Assembly (NCBI GenBank): GCA_021823385.1
Contig: JAKAOC010000202.1
Location: 1 to 5,340, forward strand
Source of the DNA: Actinomycetes bacterium
GTDB taxonomy: Bacteria > Actinomycetota > Acidimicrobiia > Acidimicrobiales > Acidimicrobiaceae
Length of the DNA: 5,340 nt
Direction of reading: 5' to 3'
Made by a program: the position numbers and the translations under genes. This document shows positions 1-5,340 of this stretch, piece after piece. Under the pieces are notes generated by a model. The model was given only the letters and a program-made list of their open reading frames with translations. It was not told where the DNA came from and did not search any database. The first letter of the stretch is position 1. The number at the start of each line of letters is the position of its first letter.

Positions 1-403
1 CGCCCACCTCGGCCACTCGGCCCGCTCCATTGGTGATAACCACGAACTGGATTACAAAGAGAATCAGGAAGACGACCAGTCCAACAACGACGGATCCGCC
101 AACCACGAAGTGCCCGAAGCTTTGGATGACGCTTCCGGCGTAACCGTGCAGCAGCACCAGGCGCGTCGCGCTCACGTTCAGCGCCAGCCGGAACATTGTG
201 GCCACCAAGAGTACGGAAGGGAAGGTCGAGAACTCGACCGGGTCCTTTACCCGGAGTGCAACCATAAGGACGATGATCGCGAAGCTGATATTGAGGGTGA
301 TCAGGAAGTCGAGGACCACCGCCGGCATTGGCACGACGAGCATCACCACGATCATCACGATTCCCAGGGGCACCAGGAGGGCGGCGCGGGCGCTCCGAGA
401 CAT
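1..403 (-). CDS. flhA: Flagellar biosynthesis protein FlhA, N-terminal part (cut by window edge)
   Basis: FlhA is the inner-membrane ring protein of the flagellar type III export gate. It couples proton flow to export of rod, hook, cap and filament proteins. The first 134 residues are present. Hydrophobic segments lie at about 8-30, 31-50 and 104-124. Family hallmarks are PMPAVVLDFLITLNIS (25-40), DPVEFSTFPSVLL (54-66), FRLALNVSATRL (71-82), the FGHFVVGG turn (96-103) and VIQFVVITNGAGRVAEV (117-133). The last of these is where the conserved FHIPEP signature begins, and the window cuts it there. Full-length FlhA is about 690 residues, so most of the gene lies beyond base 1. The ATG at 403-401 is supported by an in-frame TGA four codons upstream (415-413) and by AAAGGAA at 413-407, four bases before the start if measured from GGA. 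flhB, its usual upstream partner, is not here; the preceding gene on this strand is the helicase. Identification is firm. Confidence 0.95.
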   Translation of the reverse strand, partial: MSRSARAALLVPLGIVMIVVMLVVPMPAVVLDFLITLNISFAIIVLMVALRVKDPVEFSTFPSVLLVATMFRLALNVSATRLVLLHGYAGSVIQSFGHFVVGGSVVVGLVVFLILFVIQFVVITNGAGRVAEVG

Positions 404-461
404 GGGTTCCTTTCAGCCGGAGCGTCCGTTGCTGCTTCCTTGCCCCTCCTGGGCACCTTGC

Positions 462-489
462 TCTTCGGCAGGGGCCCGCGGTGACTTGA
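462..489 (-). promoter_or_regulatory. Possible sigma-28 (FliA-type) promoter for flhA
   Basis: Reading the minus strand, TCAAGTCA (489-482) is followed after 12 bases by GCCGAAGA (469-462). The enteric sigma-28 consensus is TAAAGTTT, 11 bases, GCCGATAA, so the halves match at 5/8 and 6/8. The element sits about 58 bases upstream of the flhA ATG. Its 12-base gap equals that of the better match upstream of flagellin, which is the main reason to list it. A chance match in GC-rich DNA is possible. In many bacteria flhA is an early gene not read by sigma-28, which counts against this call. Confidence 0.3.
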
Positions 490-504
490 AGGGGAATCAG
501 CGAC

Positions 505-523
505 GGCCCAGGAGCTCCGGGCC
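505..523 (-). other. Weak hairpin between the helicase and flhA
   Basis: On the minus strand GGCCC (523-519) pairs with GGGCC (509-505). A G-U pair and a G-C pair extend the stem to 7 bp around a 5-base AGCTC loop. It lies about 90 bases after the helicase stop codon and ahead of the possible flhA promoter, so it could help end or process the helicase transcript. No T-run follows, so it is not a standard intrinsic terminator. The rest of 404-614 shows no gene: a 15-codon ATG frame starting at 545 has no ribosome-binding site and encodes only a Pro/Arg-rich string. Confidence 0.25.
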
Positions 524-614
524 TGGTGGCCGCGGACGTGGCATCGATTGATTCTTATGCGCTGGCCCTTGACGATCGGGAAAGGGGCCGCCCGCCTTCC
601 TCGGTCCGGGCGCC

Positions 615-3600
615 TCAGGCGTCGAGCAGGCGGCGGATGTCCTCGGCGTTGATGGAGGTCGCGTCGCTGGCCACACCCTCCATCACTTGGGCGAACAGTG
701 CCGCCTTCTTCTTGCCGAGCTGAACCACCTTTTCCTCGATCGTGTCCTGGGAGACCAAGCGGTAAATCATGACGCTGCGCGTCTGGCCAATGCGATGGGC
801 ACGATCCACCGCCTGGCTCTCGGCGGCCGGATTCCACCACGGATCGACAAGGTAGACGTAGTCCGCGGCCGTCAGGTTGAGGCCGAAGCCTCCGGCCTTG
901 AGGCTGATGAGGAAGACCGGTACCTCGCCGGTCGCGAATTCATCCAGCAACTTTCCGCGGCCCCGGGTGGCGCCGTCCAAGTACAGATGGCGGATGCCCC
1001 TGGACTCCAGGGCTCCTCTGATGCGGGATAAAAAGCTCGTGAACTGGCTGAACACCAGCGCGCGGTGGCCCTCGGCCGTAATTTCCTCCAAGCTTTCCAG
1101 GAGGAATTCAAGCTTGGACGAAGGGATGCCGGCGTAGGCCTGCGCGTCCACAAGCGAGGGGTCGATGCTCAACTGGCGAAGCTTGGTAAGCGAGCTGAAG
1201 ATGGTAATCCGGTTCTCGCGGAAGTCCTCCAGCAGGCCGAGGATGCGCTGGCGCTCGCGCTGCAGGTGCAGGTCGTATACGCGCCTGTGCTGGGGGGCAA
1301 GTGCCAGCTCCAGAACCTGCTCACTTTTGCCGGGAAGCTCGGCGACGACCTCTTCCTTGGTGCGTCTCAGCATCAAGGGCCGGATCCGCCGGCGCATCCG
1401 TGCCAGGGCCTCGCTGTCCCGGTTGCGCTCGATCGGTAGCTGGTACATCTCCCTGAAGGTTCGTGCGGAGCCCAACACCCCTGGCGCCACCAGCGAGAGG
1501 ATGCTCCACAGCTCCATGAGGTTGTTCTCGAGCGGCGTGCCGGTAAGTGCGAACCTGGTCTTCGCCGAGAGCCTGCGCGCCGAGCGGTACCCCTTGGATT
1601 GGTGGTTCTTGACGAACTGCGCCTCGTCGAAGACCACGCAGTCCCAGGCCAGGCCTGCGAACTCCTCCTCGTCGAGGCGCAGAACCGTATAGGTCGTGAC
1701 GGCCAGGTCGGCGCCGGCGATTCGTTCGGCGACGGAAGCCTTCTCCTTGCGCGAGGTGGCGCCCAGGTGTGCCACGACCAGCGAGGGTGCAAAACGGGCG
1801 ACTTCCACCAGCCAGTTGGCAGCGACACTGGTAGGCGCGACGATCAATGACGGCCGGGCCTCCCGCCCGCCGGAGTGGATGTCCACCAGCAGCGCCAGTG
1901 CCTGCACCGTCTTGCCTAGTCCCATGTCGTCGGCAAGGATGCCTCCCAGCTCCAGCTCGCGCAGGAAGGCGAGCCAGGAGTAGCCCTCTGCCTGATATGG
2001 CCGGAGCGTGGCCGACAGCTTCGGAGGTTCATTGCGGAGCTCGACCCCGCCGGCCTTGGTCAGTCCGGCTGCGCGGGAGAGCCAGTGCCCCGCTGTTTCG
2101 TCGAACTGCCCTATCGATGAGAGCTCCGATGCCAGGTCGATTTGGAAGCGGCTGAGCTTGAGCCTCGACGGTGGGGCATCAGCCATCGAACGGGCTTCTT
2201 CGACCAGGCTACGGAAGCGCGCGAGCGCTGGGTCGTGTAGTGAGAAATACGTCCCGTCCTCCAAGAGCATGCGGGATGCGCCGGAGTACAGCGCGCCCAG
2301 CAGCTCAGTAACCGGCAACTGCCGCCCGGCGACCTCAATGTGCACCGTCAGGTCGAGCCAGTCCGACTGGCCTTCGGTGGTGGGTTCAGCGCCAAGCCGG
2401 ATCGTCGGCGGGGCCGGTGATTCCACGAAGTCCGGGAAACCCGCTTCGTACTCGACCACGAAGTACCCTGTGCCTTCCTGGATCAACGGCAGGGTCTCGA
2501 GAGTGAAGTTGAGGGCGTCTGCTCCGGTGAGGCTGAAGCTTTGACGCGCCCGGCGCGACAGGCCGACTCCGAGAATCCCGCGGGCCTGGGCGAGTATCGT
2601 CTCCTCGGCGCGTTCGTCCCTCAAAACTGACCCTCCGGCCAACTGCTCGCCGGCAAGGCCGAACTCGGCGACCACGTCGCCGGAGTCTTCGTATCGCCAG
2701 AGCAGCTCCACGGCCACCGTCGTCGCACCGTCTCCGCCGAGCCGGAAGAGAAGGCGAGGGCTTGCGCTTCTGGGCGTCAGCCCCTCCTCGGCGTCAACCT
2801 GGAAACTGGCGATGAGCGCAGGGTAGGCAAGGGAGAAGAACTGGGCGCGCTCGGCTGCCGGCACCTGCAGTTCGACCCCTTGCGCAATTGCGGAGGCAAG
2901 ACGCCATGGCAGTGCTGTCGATAGCGGGGCGAGTACGACGGTGGCGGAGTCAGGTGAGGCTCCGCGCCGCCAGCGGTAGCTCCCCACCGCAGGTGAGCCA
3001 AAGACGCGCACTTCGTAGCCCGCGATCTCTCCCGGTGCCCCGAGGCGTGGCTCGAGCTTGAGCGACCCGTCTTCGCGCTCGGAGATCTCAAGTGCCGCTT
3101 GGAGAGGTTCGGCTCGGAATTCGATGCCGCCCGTCGCGTTGCCTCCGCGGACGAAGGGGATGCCTAGCCGTTTCGCCTCGGCCAGGAGGTGCCACACTTG
3201 CCCGGAGGCGAAGTCGTCCAGGAAGCACCAGGCGGGAGCTTGGTAGTAGTGCCTCTGAGAGCCGTAGTATCCGTGCGCCCCACCCGTCTCCTCGGTCGCG
3301 ATGTACAGCGCGAGCCATTCGTGGAACCATTCCTCGTGTCCGGCGGGGCGTACCGTGCCGTAGGTCGAGGTCGCTCCCCATTTGACGCCGGACATCACCC
3401 AACGGCCGGTTCGCTCCGACTTGATCGCCGGGCGCACCGCGAGTTTGTAGCTCCCGCCGCCGGCCGGCGTGTCCACTTGGCCGTAGCGGCGGGGTGGCGC
3501 GATGCGCTGTAGTTCGAACATGAGCGCTATTGGACTTACACCCGAGCCGGGCGGGGAAGCTGCGGCGACCATCTCGGACAGCGCCACGCGCCATCCTGGA

Positions 3601-3935
3601 GCCGTCTTACCTGGTTCCTGCGCTTCGGAGCCCACCTCCAATGCCTCTGCCAGCGCAAGAAGGGCGGCCGCCATGTGTTTGCATCGGATGCCCACCGGAC
3701 AGCTGCAAACCCCGATCGAGAAGTGGAGGTCCCCTTTGGAGTCGGGCCGGAAGGTGAGCTCAGCGCGGTAGAGCTTGGTGCCGCTGACCAGCGCGACGAT
3801 GGATGCGCTGTCACGGACCTCAAGCGACCTTACCCGGCCGGCACGGAAGTAGGCGAGGCCACGGGCGTAGGACGCCGCGTCGAAATAGGACGGGACCAAT
3901 GTCTGGTCGAGAACGTAACGGCCCACCCAATTCAT
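615..3935 (-). CDS. SWIM zinc-finger SNF2-family DEAD/DEAH-like helicase (ATPase/translocase)
   Basis: This is a 1106-residue protein of the bacterial SWIM/SNF2 group (RapA/HepA-related superfamily 2). Such proteins use ATP to move on double-stranded DNA or remodel nucleoprotein; the target of this one is unknown. A SWIM zinc-binding motif lies at 77-87 (C77, C79, C85, H87), preceded by the usual FDAASYARGLAYFRAGRV stretch. Residues about 135-620 fit the region that in this group links SWIM to the motor (the bacterial SNF2-associated domain); this is inferred from position and style. The motor starts at LRPYQAEGYSWL (645-656). Motif I is DDMGLGKT (669-676, Walker lysine K675), motif Ia LIVAPTS (697-703), motif II DEAQ (770-773) and motif III LTGTPLENN (797-805). 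Motif IV is ALVFSQFTSFL (959-969), motif V LKAGGFGLNLTAAD (1012-1025) and motif VI QAVDRAHRIGQ (1041-1051). All catalytic motifs are intact, with no frameshift or truncation. The ATG at 3935 is the first usable start after an in-frame TGA (3977-3975), but it lacks a well-placed ribosome-binding site. No secretion or flagellar signature is visible. Confidence 0.93.
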   Translation of the reverse strand: MNWVGRYVLDQTLVPSYFDAASYARGLAYFRAGRVRSLEVRDSASIVALVSGTKLYRAELTFRPDSKGDLHFSIGVCSCPVGIRCKHMAAALLALAEALEVGSEAQEPGKTAPGWRVALSEMVAAASPPGSGVSPIALMFELQRIAPPRRYGQVDTPAGGGSYKLAVRPAIKSERTGRWVMSGVKWGATSTYGTVRPAGHEEWFHEWLALYIATEETGGAHGYYGSQRHYYQAPAWCFLDDFASGQVWHLLAEAKRLGIPFVRGGNATGGIEFRAEPLQAALEISEREDGSLKLEPRLGAPGEIAGYEVRVFGSPAVGSYRWRRGASPDSATVVLAPLSTALPWRLASAIAQGVELQVPAAERAQFFSLAYPALIASFQVDAEEGLTPRSASPRLLFRLGGDGATTVAVELLWRYEDSGDVVAEFGLAGEQLAGGSVLRDERAEETILAQARGILGVGLSRRARQSFSLTGADALNFTLETLPLIQEGTGYFVVEYEAGFPDFVESPAPPTIRLGAEPTTEGQSDWLDLTVHIEVAGRQLPVTELLGALYSGASRMLLEDGTYFSLHDPALARFRSLVEEARSMADAPPSRLKLSRFQIDLASELSSIGQFDETAGHWLSRAAGLTKAGGVELRNEPPKLSATLRPYQAEGYSWLAFLRELELGGILADDMGLGKTVQALALLVDIHSGGREARPSLIVAPTSVAANWLVEVARFAPSLVVAHLGATSRKEKASVAERIAGADLAVTTYTVLRLDEEEFAGLAWDCVVFDEAQFVKNHQSKGYRSARRLSAKTRFALTGTPLENNLMELWSILSLVAPGVLGSARTFREMYQLPIERNRDSEALARMRRRIRPLMLRRTKEEVVAELPGKSEQVLELALAPQHRRVYDLHLQRERQRILGLLEDFRENRITIFSSLTKLRQLSIDPSLVDAQAYAGIPSSKLEFLLESLEEITAEGHRALVFSQFTSFLSRIRGALESRGIRHLYLDGATRGRGKLLDEFATGEVPVFLISLKAGGFGLNLTAADYVYLVDPWWNPAAESQAVDRAHRIGQTRSVMIYRLVSQDTIEEKVVQLGKKKAALFAQVMEGVASDATSINAEDIRRLLDA

Positions 3936-3955
3936 GGTATGGGTGCAACCCCCAT
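3932..3955 (-). promoter_or_regulatory. Possible 7-codon leader ORF overlapping the helicase start
   Basis: On the minus strand an ATG at 3955-3953 opens a frame encoding MGVAPIP. Its TGA overlaps the helicase ATG as ATGA (3935-3932). AGGAAG at 3971-3966 is 10 bases ahead of this ATG, a somewhat long but workable spacing. The helicase ATG itself has only a G-run 13 or more bases upstream. The leader start also falls in a small inverted repeat, ATGGG (3955-3951) with CCCAT (3943-3939) and a 7-base loop. Translational coupling would explain the missing ribosome-binding site. So short a frame can arise by chance, so this is a suggestion only. Confidence 0.25.
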
Positions 3956-4044
3956 CGTGCGCAATCTTCCTGTTTCATGTGTCGGGCGGCGCGCGTTCTC
4001 GAAGCCGTGGTCGAGGCAAGTTAGTGGACCTTCCCCAAAACCGC

Positions 4045-4072
4045 TAAAGGATTCCGGCCCTTGCTCCGATTG
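4045..4072 (+). promoter_or_regulatory. Probable sigma-28 (FliA-type) promoter of the flagellin gene
   Basis: TAAAGGAT (4045-4052) and TCCGATTG (4065-4072) are separated by 12 bases. They keep the core TAAAG and CCGAT of the sigma-28 consensus (TAAAGTTT, 11 bases, GCCGATAA), with one extra spacer base. Flagellin genes are the classic late, sigma-28-dependent class, which supports the call. Transcription would start near 4078-4080, giving a leader of about 70 bases. The stretch 3936-4044, left of this promoter, shows no convincing promoter for the divergent helicase and no other gene. Confidence 0.55.
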
Positions 4073-4078
4073 ATAGGC

Positions 4079-4099
4079 GTGCGTCCCCCCGGGGCGCAC
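4079..4099 (+). other. Strong GC hairpin at the 5' end of the flagellin leader
   Basis: GTGCG (4079-4083) pairs with CGCAC (4095-4099). The stem continues with a T-G pair and three C-G pairs, giving 9 bp around a CCC loop (4088-4090). If the predicted promoter is right, this stem forms at the very 5' end of the flagellin mRNA, where such structures commonly protect transcripts from decay. No T-run follows, so a terminator role is unlikely. The pairing is directly visible; its role is inferred. Confidence 0.5.
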
Positions 4100-4100
4100 C

Positions 4101-4116
4101 TGTCAATGGATTGACA
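4101..4116 (+). promoter_or_regulatory. Perfect inverted repeat with a GGA-containing loop in the flagellin leader
   Basis: TGTCAA (4101-4106) and TTGACA (4111-4116) are exact reverse complements around the four-base loop TGGA. As RNA this is a short stem-loop with GGA in the loop, the core feature of CsrA-binding hairpins. As DNA it is a dyad that could be an operator. It begins two bases after the upstream GC hairpin and ends 34 bases before the flagellin ATG. The loop is shorter than in typical CsrA targets, which weakens that reading. Confidence 0.4.
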
Positions 4117-4133
4117 AGCATTTGCTGTTTATC

Positions 4134-4150
4134 ATGGAGGAATTCGGGAG
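4134..4150 (+). promoter_or_regulatory. Flagellin ribosome-binding site with overlapping GGA motifs
   Basis: GGAGG (4136-4140) is a strong Shine-Dalgarno core but sits 10 bases from the ATG at 4151, longer than the 4-base spacing used by fliD and flhA here. A second purine-rich run, GGGAG (4146-4150), abuts the start codon. GGAGGA supplies two overlapping GGA motifs 25 bases after the GGA in the upstream hairpin loop, so a protein such as CsrA bound to both could block ribosome access. Confidence 0.5.
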
Positions 4151-4984
4151 ATGTCTCTCTCAGTCAACACCAATATCTCGGCTATCGACGCCTACAACAA
4201 CCTGAACGCAACCAGCAACAACATGCAGTCGGCGATCTCGGAGCTCTCCTCGGGCCTGCAGATCCAGACCGCTGCCGACAACGCCTCGGGCTATGTCATA
4301 GCCCAGGGCTTGAACGTACAGGCCAACGGCCTGGGAGTGGCGATCAACAACGGCCAGAGCGCCATCTCGGTCCTGCAGATCGCCGAAGGCGCCATGAACC
4401 AGCAGGTCTCCATCCTGCAGAGGATGAACGAGCTGGCCACCCAGGCCTCCAACGCGGGCACCGCCAACTCCTCTTCGCTGGCCGCCGACCAGCAGGAGTT
4501 CGCCGCCCTGCAGAACCAGCTGGACCAGATCGCCCAGAGCACCCAGTTCGGCCAGACCGCCCTTCTCAACGGCTCCTATCAGAGCGAGTCCTTCCAGATC
4601 GGCGCCTATGCCGCCTCGGCGGACCAGGTGGTGGTCTCCATCGCCACCATGACCGCCTCGGCCATGGGAGTCGCCGGAGCCTCGGTCTCCATCGGCACCG
4701 CTTCGGCGGCCATCTCGGCCATGAGCGCGGTGCAGTCGGCCATCAGCTACGTGGCCTCCGCCGAAGCCGTGGTGGGCGCCACCCAGAACCAGATCCAGGC
4801 CATCATCGCCAATGACACGGTGAGCCAGCAGAACGTCCAGTCCGCTTATTCCACCATGGTGGACGCCAACGTGGCCCAGGCGATGACCAAGTTCTCCTCG
4901 GATCAGGTCCTCATGCAGTCCGGCATCGCCATGCTCTCCCAGGCGCAATCGCTGCCCCAGCTGCTCCTCAAGCTGATTCCCTAA
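4151..4984 (+). CDS. fliC: Flagellin (short, core-only type)
   Basis: This is the filament subunit, exported unfolded through the flagellar type III pathway and assembled under the FliD cap. The N-terminal half is clear: MSLSVNTNISA, then ELSSGLQIQTAADNASGYVIAQGL (31-54), ILQRMNELATQASN (88-101) and QNQLDQIAQSTQFGQTALLNGS (121-142). The C-terminal half is also clear: VVGATQNQIQAII (207-219), MVDANVAQAMTKFSSDQVLMQSGIAMLSQAQSLPQLLLKLI (236-276). At 277 residues it has the coiled D0/D1 core but essentially no D2/D3; the middle (about 152-204) is a low-complexity Ala/Ser/Val stretch. It has no Cys, Trp or His, only R91, K247 and K274 as basic residues, and 14 acidic ones. Arginines usual in the family motifs SGLRI, RAxLGAxQNR and SRI are replaced (Q37, E205, Q213, S234). 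ATG 4151 gives the canonical N-terminus. Expression is likely sigma-28-driven. The gene could equally be named hag or fla; identity as a flagellin is firm. Confidence 0.95.
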   Translation: MSLSVNTNISAIDAYNNLNATSNNMQSAISELSSGLQIQTAADNASGYVIAQGLNVQANGLGVAINNGQSAISVLQIAEGAMNQQVSILQRMNELATQASNAGTANSSSLAADQQEFAALQNQLDQIAQSTQFGQTALLNGSYQSESFQIGAYAASADQVVVSIATMTASAMGVAGASVSIGTASAAISAMSAVQSAISYVASAEAVVGATQNQIQAIIANDTVSQQNVQSAYSTMVDANVAQAMTKFSSDQVLMQSGIAMLSQAQSLPQLLLKLIP

Positions 4985-4993
4985 GCCGACCGC

Positions 4994-5025
4994 GGTGGCC
5001 GGAGGCGTGACCGCCCCCGGCCACC
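4994..5025 (+). terminator. Strong hairpin after flagellin: terminator, attenuator or 3' stabiliser
   Basis: GGTGGCCGG (4994-5002) pairs perfectly with CCGGCCACC (5017-5025). After a single A-C mismatch the stem continues as GGCG/CGCC (5004-5007 with 5012-5015) around a TGAC loop, for 13 pairs in all. It starts 9 bases after the flagellin TAA (4982-4984). No T-run follows, so it may not end transcription fully. A leaky terminator or 3' stabiliser would let abundant flagellin mRNA coexist with lower fliD expression. Confidence 0.5.
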
Positions 5026-5062
5026 CCCTCACCTCGGGCGCCCGAGCTGCCGCCTTCGCGCC

Positions 5063-5070
5063 AAGGAGGA
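5063..5070 (+). promoter_or_regulatory. Ribosome-binding site fixing the fliD GTG start
   Basis: AAGGAGGA is an almost complete match to the 16S rRNA anti-Shine-Dalgarno sequence. Its GGAGG core ends four bases before the GTG at 5074. An alternative in-frame GTG at 5161 has no such site. This is the reason for choosing the upstream GTG. Confidence 0.85.
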
Positions 5071-5073
5071 CCC

Positions 5074-5340
5074 GTGACCTACGTAAACAGCTCCGGTTCG
5101 ACCTCGAGCTCTTCGCCGTTCTCCAGCTACTCATTGAACACTTCGGGCAGCGGTCCGGCGGTGACCTTCAATGGCCTGATTTCAGGCATAAACACGCAGG
5201 CCATGATCCAGGCGATCATGGCGGCGTACAAGCTTCCGCAGCAGGATATCGCCCAGCAGTACGCAAACGTCACTTCACAAACGAACGATTACCAGCAGAT
5301 CTCCGCCGATCTGACCAGCCTCCAGACCGCCGCCGACGCT
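5074..5340 (+). CDS. fliD: Flagellar hook-associated protein 2 / filament cap FliD, N-terminal part (cut by window edge)
   Basis: FliD forms the cap at the tip of the growing filament and guides insertion of flagellin subunits. The first 89 residues are present, in frame to the last base. The diagnostic motif is VTFNGLISGINTQAMIQAIMAAYKLP (30-55), matching the family pattern F-GL-SG-DT--I---M-----P. A heptad-like helical stretch follows, DIAQQYANVTSQTNDYQQISADLTSLQTAADA (58-89), where FliD normally forms its D0 coiled coil. Residues 1-29 are an unusual Ser/Gly/Thr-rich extension ahead of the motif (12 Ser and 3 Thr in the first 28); many FliD proteins reach the motif much sooner. The GTG start is set by the strong ribosome-binding site. 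The gene lies 89 bases after flagellin, its transport and assembly partner, and may be co-transcribed by read-through past the intervening hairpin. Confidence 0.9.
   Translation, partial: MTYVNSSGSTSSSSPFSSYSLNTSGSGPAVTFNGLISGINTQAMIQAIMAAYKLPQQDIAQQYANVTSQTNDYQQISADLTSLQTAADA

Noticed and set aside
110..551. Plus-strand frames opposite flhA (about 120 codons each)
   Set aside because: They are antisense to a membrane protein with strong family motifs, and the translations are low-complexity without known features.
542..580. CGTCAAGG...GCATAAGA on the minus strand as a second promoter downstream of the helicase
   Set aside because: The two halves are far too close together for sigma-28, and no consistent sigma-70 pair could be aligned.
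355..840. Minus-strand 161-codon frame bridging helicase end and flhA start, considered as a possible FlhB tail
   Set aside because: The translation has no FlhB cytoplasmic motif (NPTH or similar) and overlaps both neighbouring genes in the wrong frame.
770..1700. DEAQ in place of DEAH in helicase motif II as a sign of inactivity
   Set aside because: The catalytic Asp and Glu are kept, and DEAQ occurs in functional bacterial SNF2 proteins; all other motifs are intact.
4111..4135. Perfect TTGACA at 4111 as a sigma-70 -35 box with TATCAT at 4130 as -10
   Set aside because: The gap is only 13 bases instead of 16-18, and TTGACA is better explained as one arm of the inverted repeat. As a sigma-54 site (TTGAC...TTGCT) it lacks the near-invariant GG at -24.
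4111..4815. Plus-strand 234-codon frame overlapping flagellin
   Set aside because: Arg/Pro/Gly-rich shifted reading of the flagellin codons with no recognisable domain; flagellin occupies the other frame convincingly.
4160..5134. Long minus-strand frame (324 codons) opposite flagellin
   Set aside because: It is rich in Gly/His/Arg with no family motif, lies antisense to a clear flagellin and crosses into fliD. It is the usual artefact of GC-rich codon use on the opposite strand.

Overview
The window is GC-rich bacterial DNA with classic Shine-Dalgarno sites. It comes from a flagellar locus. It holds two complete genes and two genes cut by the window edges. From left to right these are the start of flhA (minus strand, leaving the window at base 1), a large SWIM/SNF2-family helicase (minus strand, 615-3935), a short flagellin gene (plus strand, 4151-4984) and the start of fliD (plus strand, from a GTG at 5074, leaving the window at base 5340). 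The high GC, the GTG start and the SWIM/SNF2 type would suit a motile actinobacterium or another high-GC, non-enteric bacterium. That is an inference; no gene in the window fixes the taxon.

Layout: flhA and the helicase point left, and flagellin and fliD point right. The helicase and flagellin are divergent across a 215-bp gap (3936-4150). The right half of this gap holds the flagellin control region: a sigma-28-like promoter, two back-to-back hairpins and the ribosome-binding site. The left half shows no convincing promoter for the helicase, only a tiny possible leader ORF that overlaps its start codon. The 211-bp gap between helicase and flhA (404-614) holds a weak hairpin and a second sigma-28-like element, with the same 12-base spacing as the flagellin one. 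A strong hairpin lies in the 89-bp gap between flagellin and fliD. No gene-free stretch exceeds 300 bases. I saw no tRNA, rRNA, CRISPR array or insertion sequence.

How the genes fit together: FlhA is the membrane gate of the flagellar type III export apparatus. Flagellin and FliD (the filament cap) are two of its late substrates, so three of the four genes belong to one machine. The helicase has no known flagellar role and may be only a neighbour.

The most interesting signals are (1) the flagellin leader, whose second hairpin presents GGA in its loop 25 bases ahead of a GGAGGA ribosome-binding site, a layout reminiscent of CsrA-controlled flagellin mRNAs; and (2) a flagellin almost without basic residues (1 Arg, 2 Lys, 0 His in 277), in which several normally conserved arginines are replaced. 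I found no convincing evidence of an undescribed multi-gene system.
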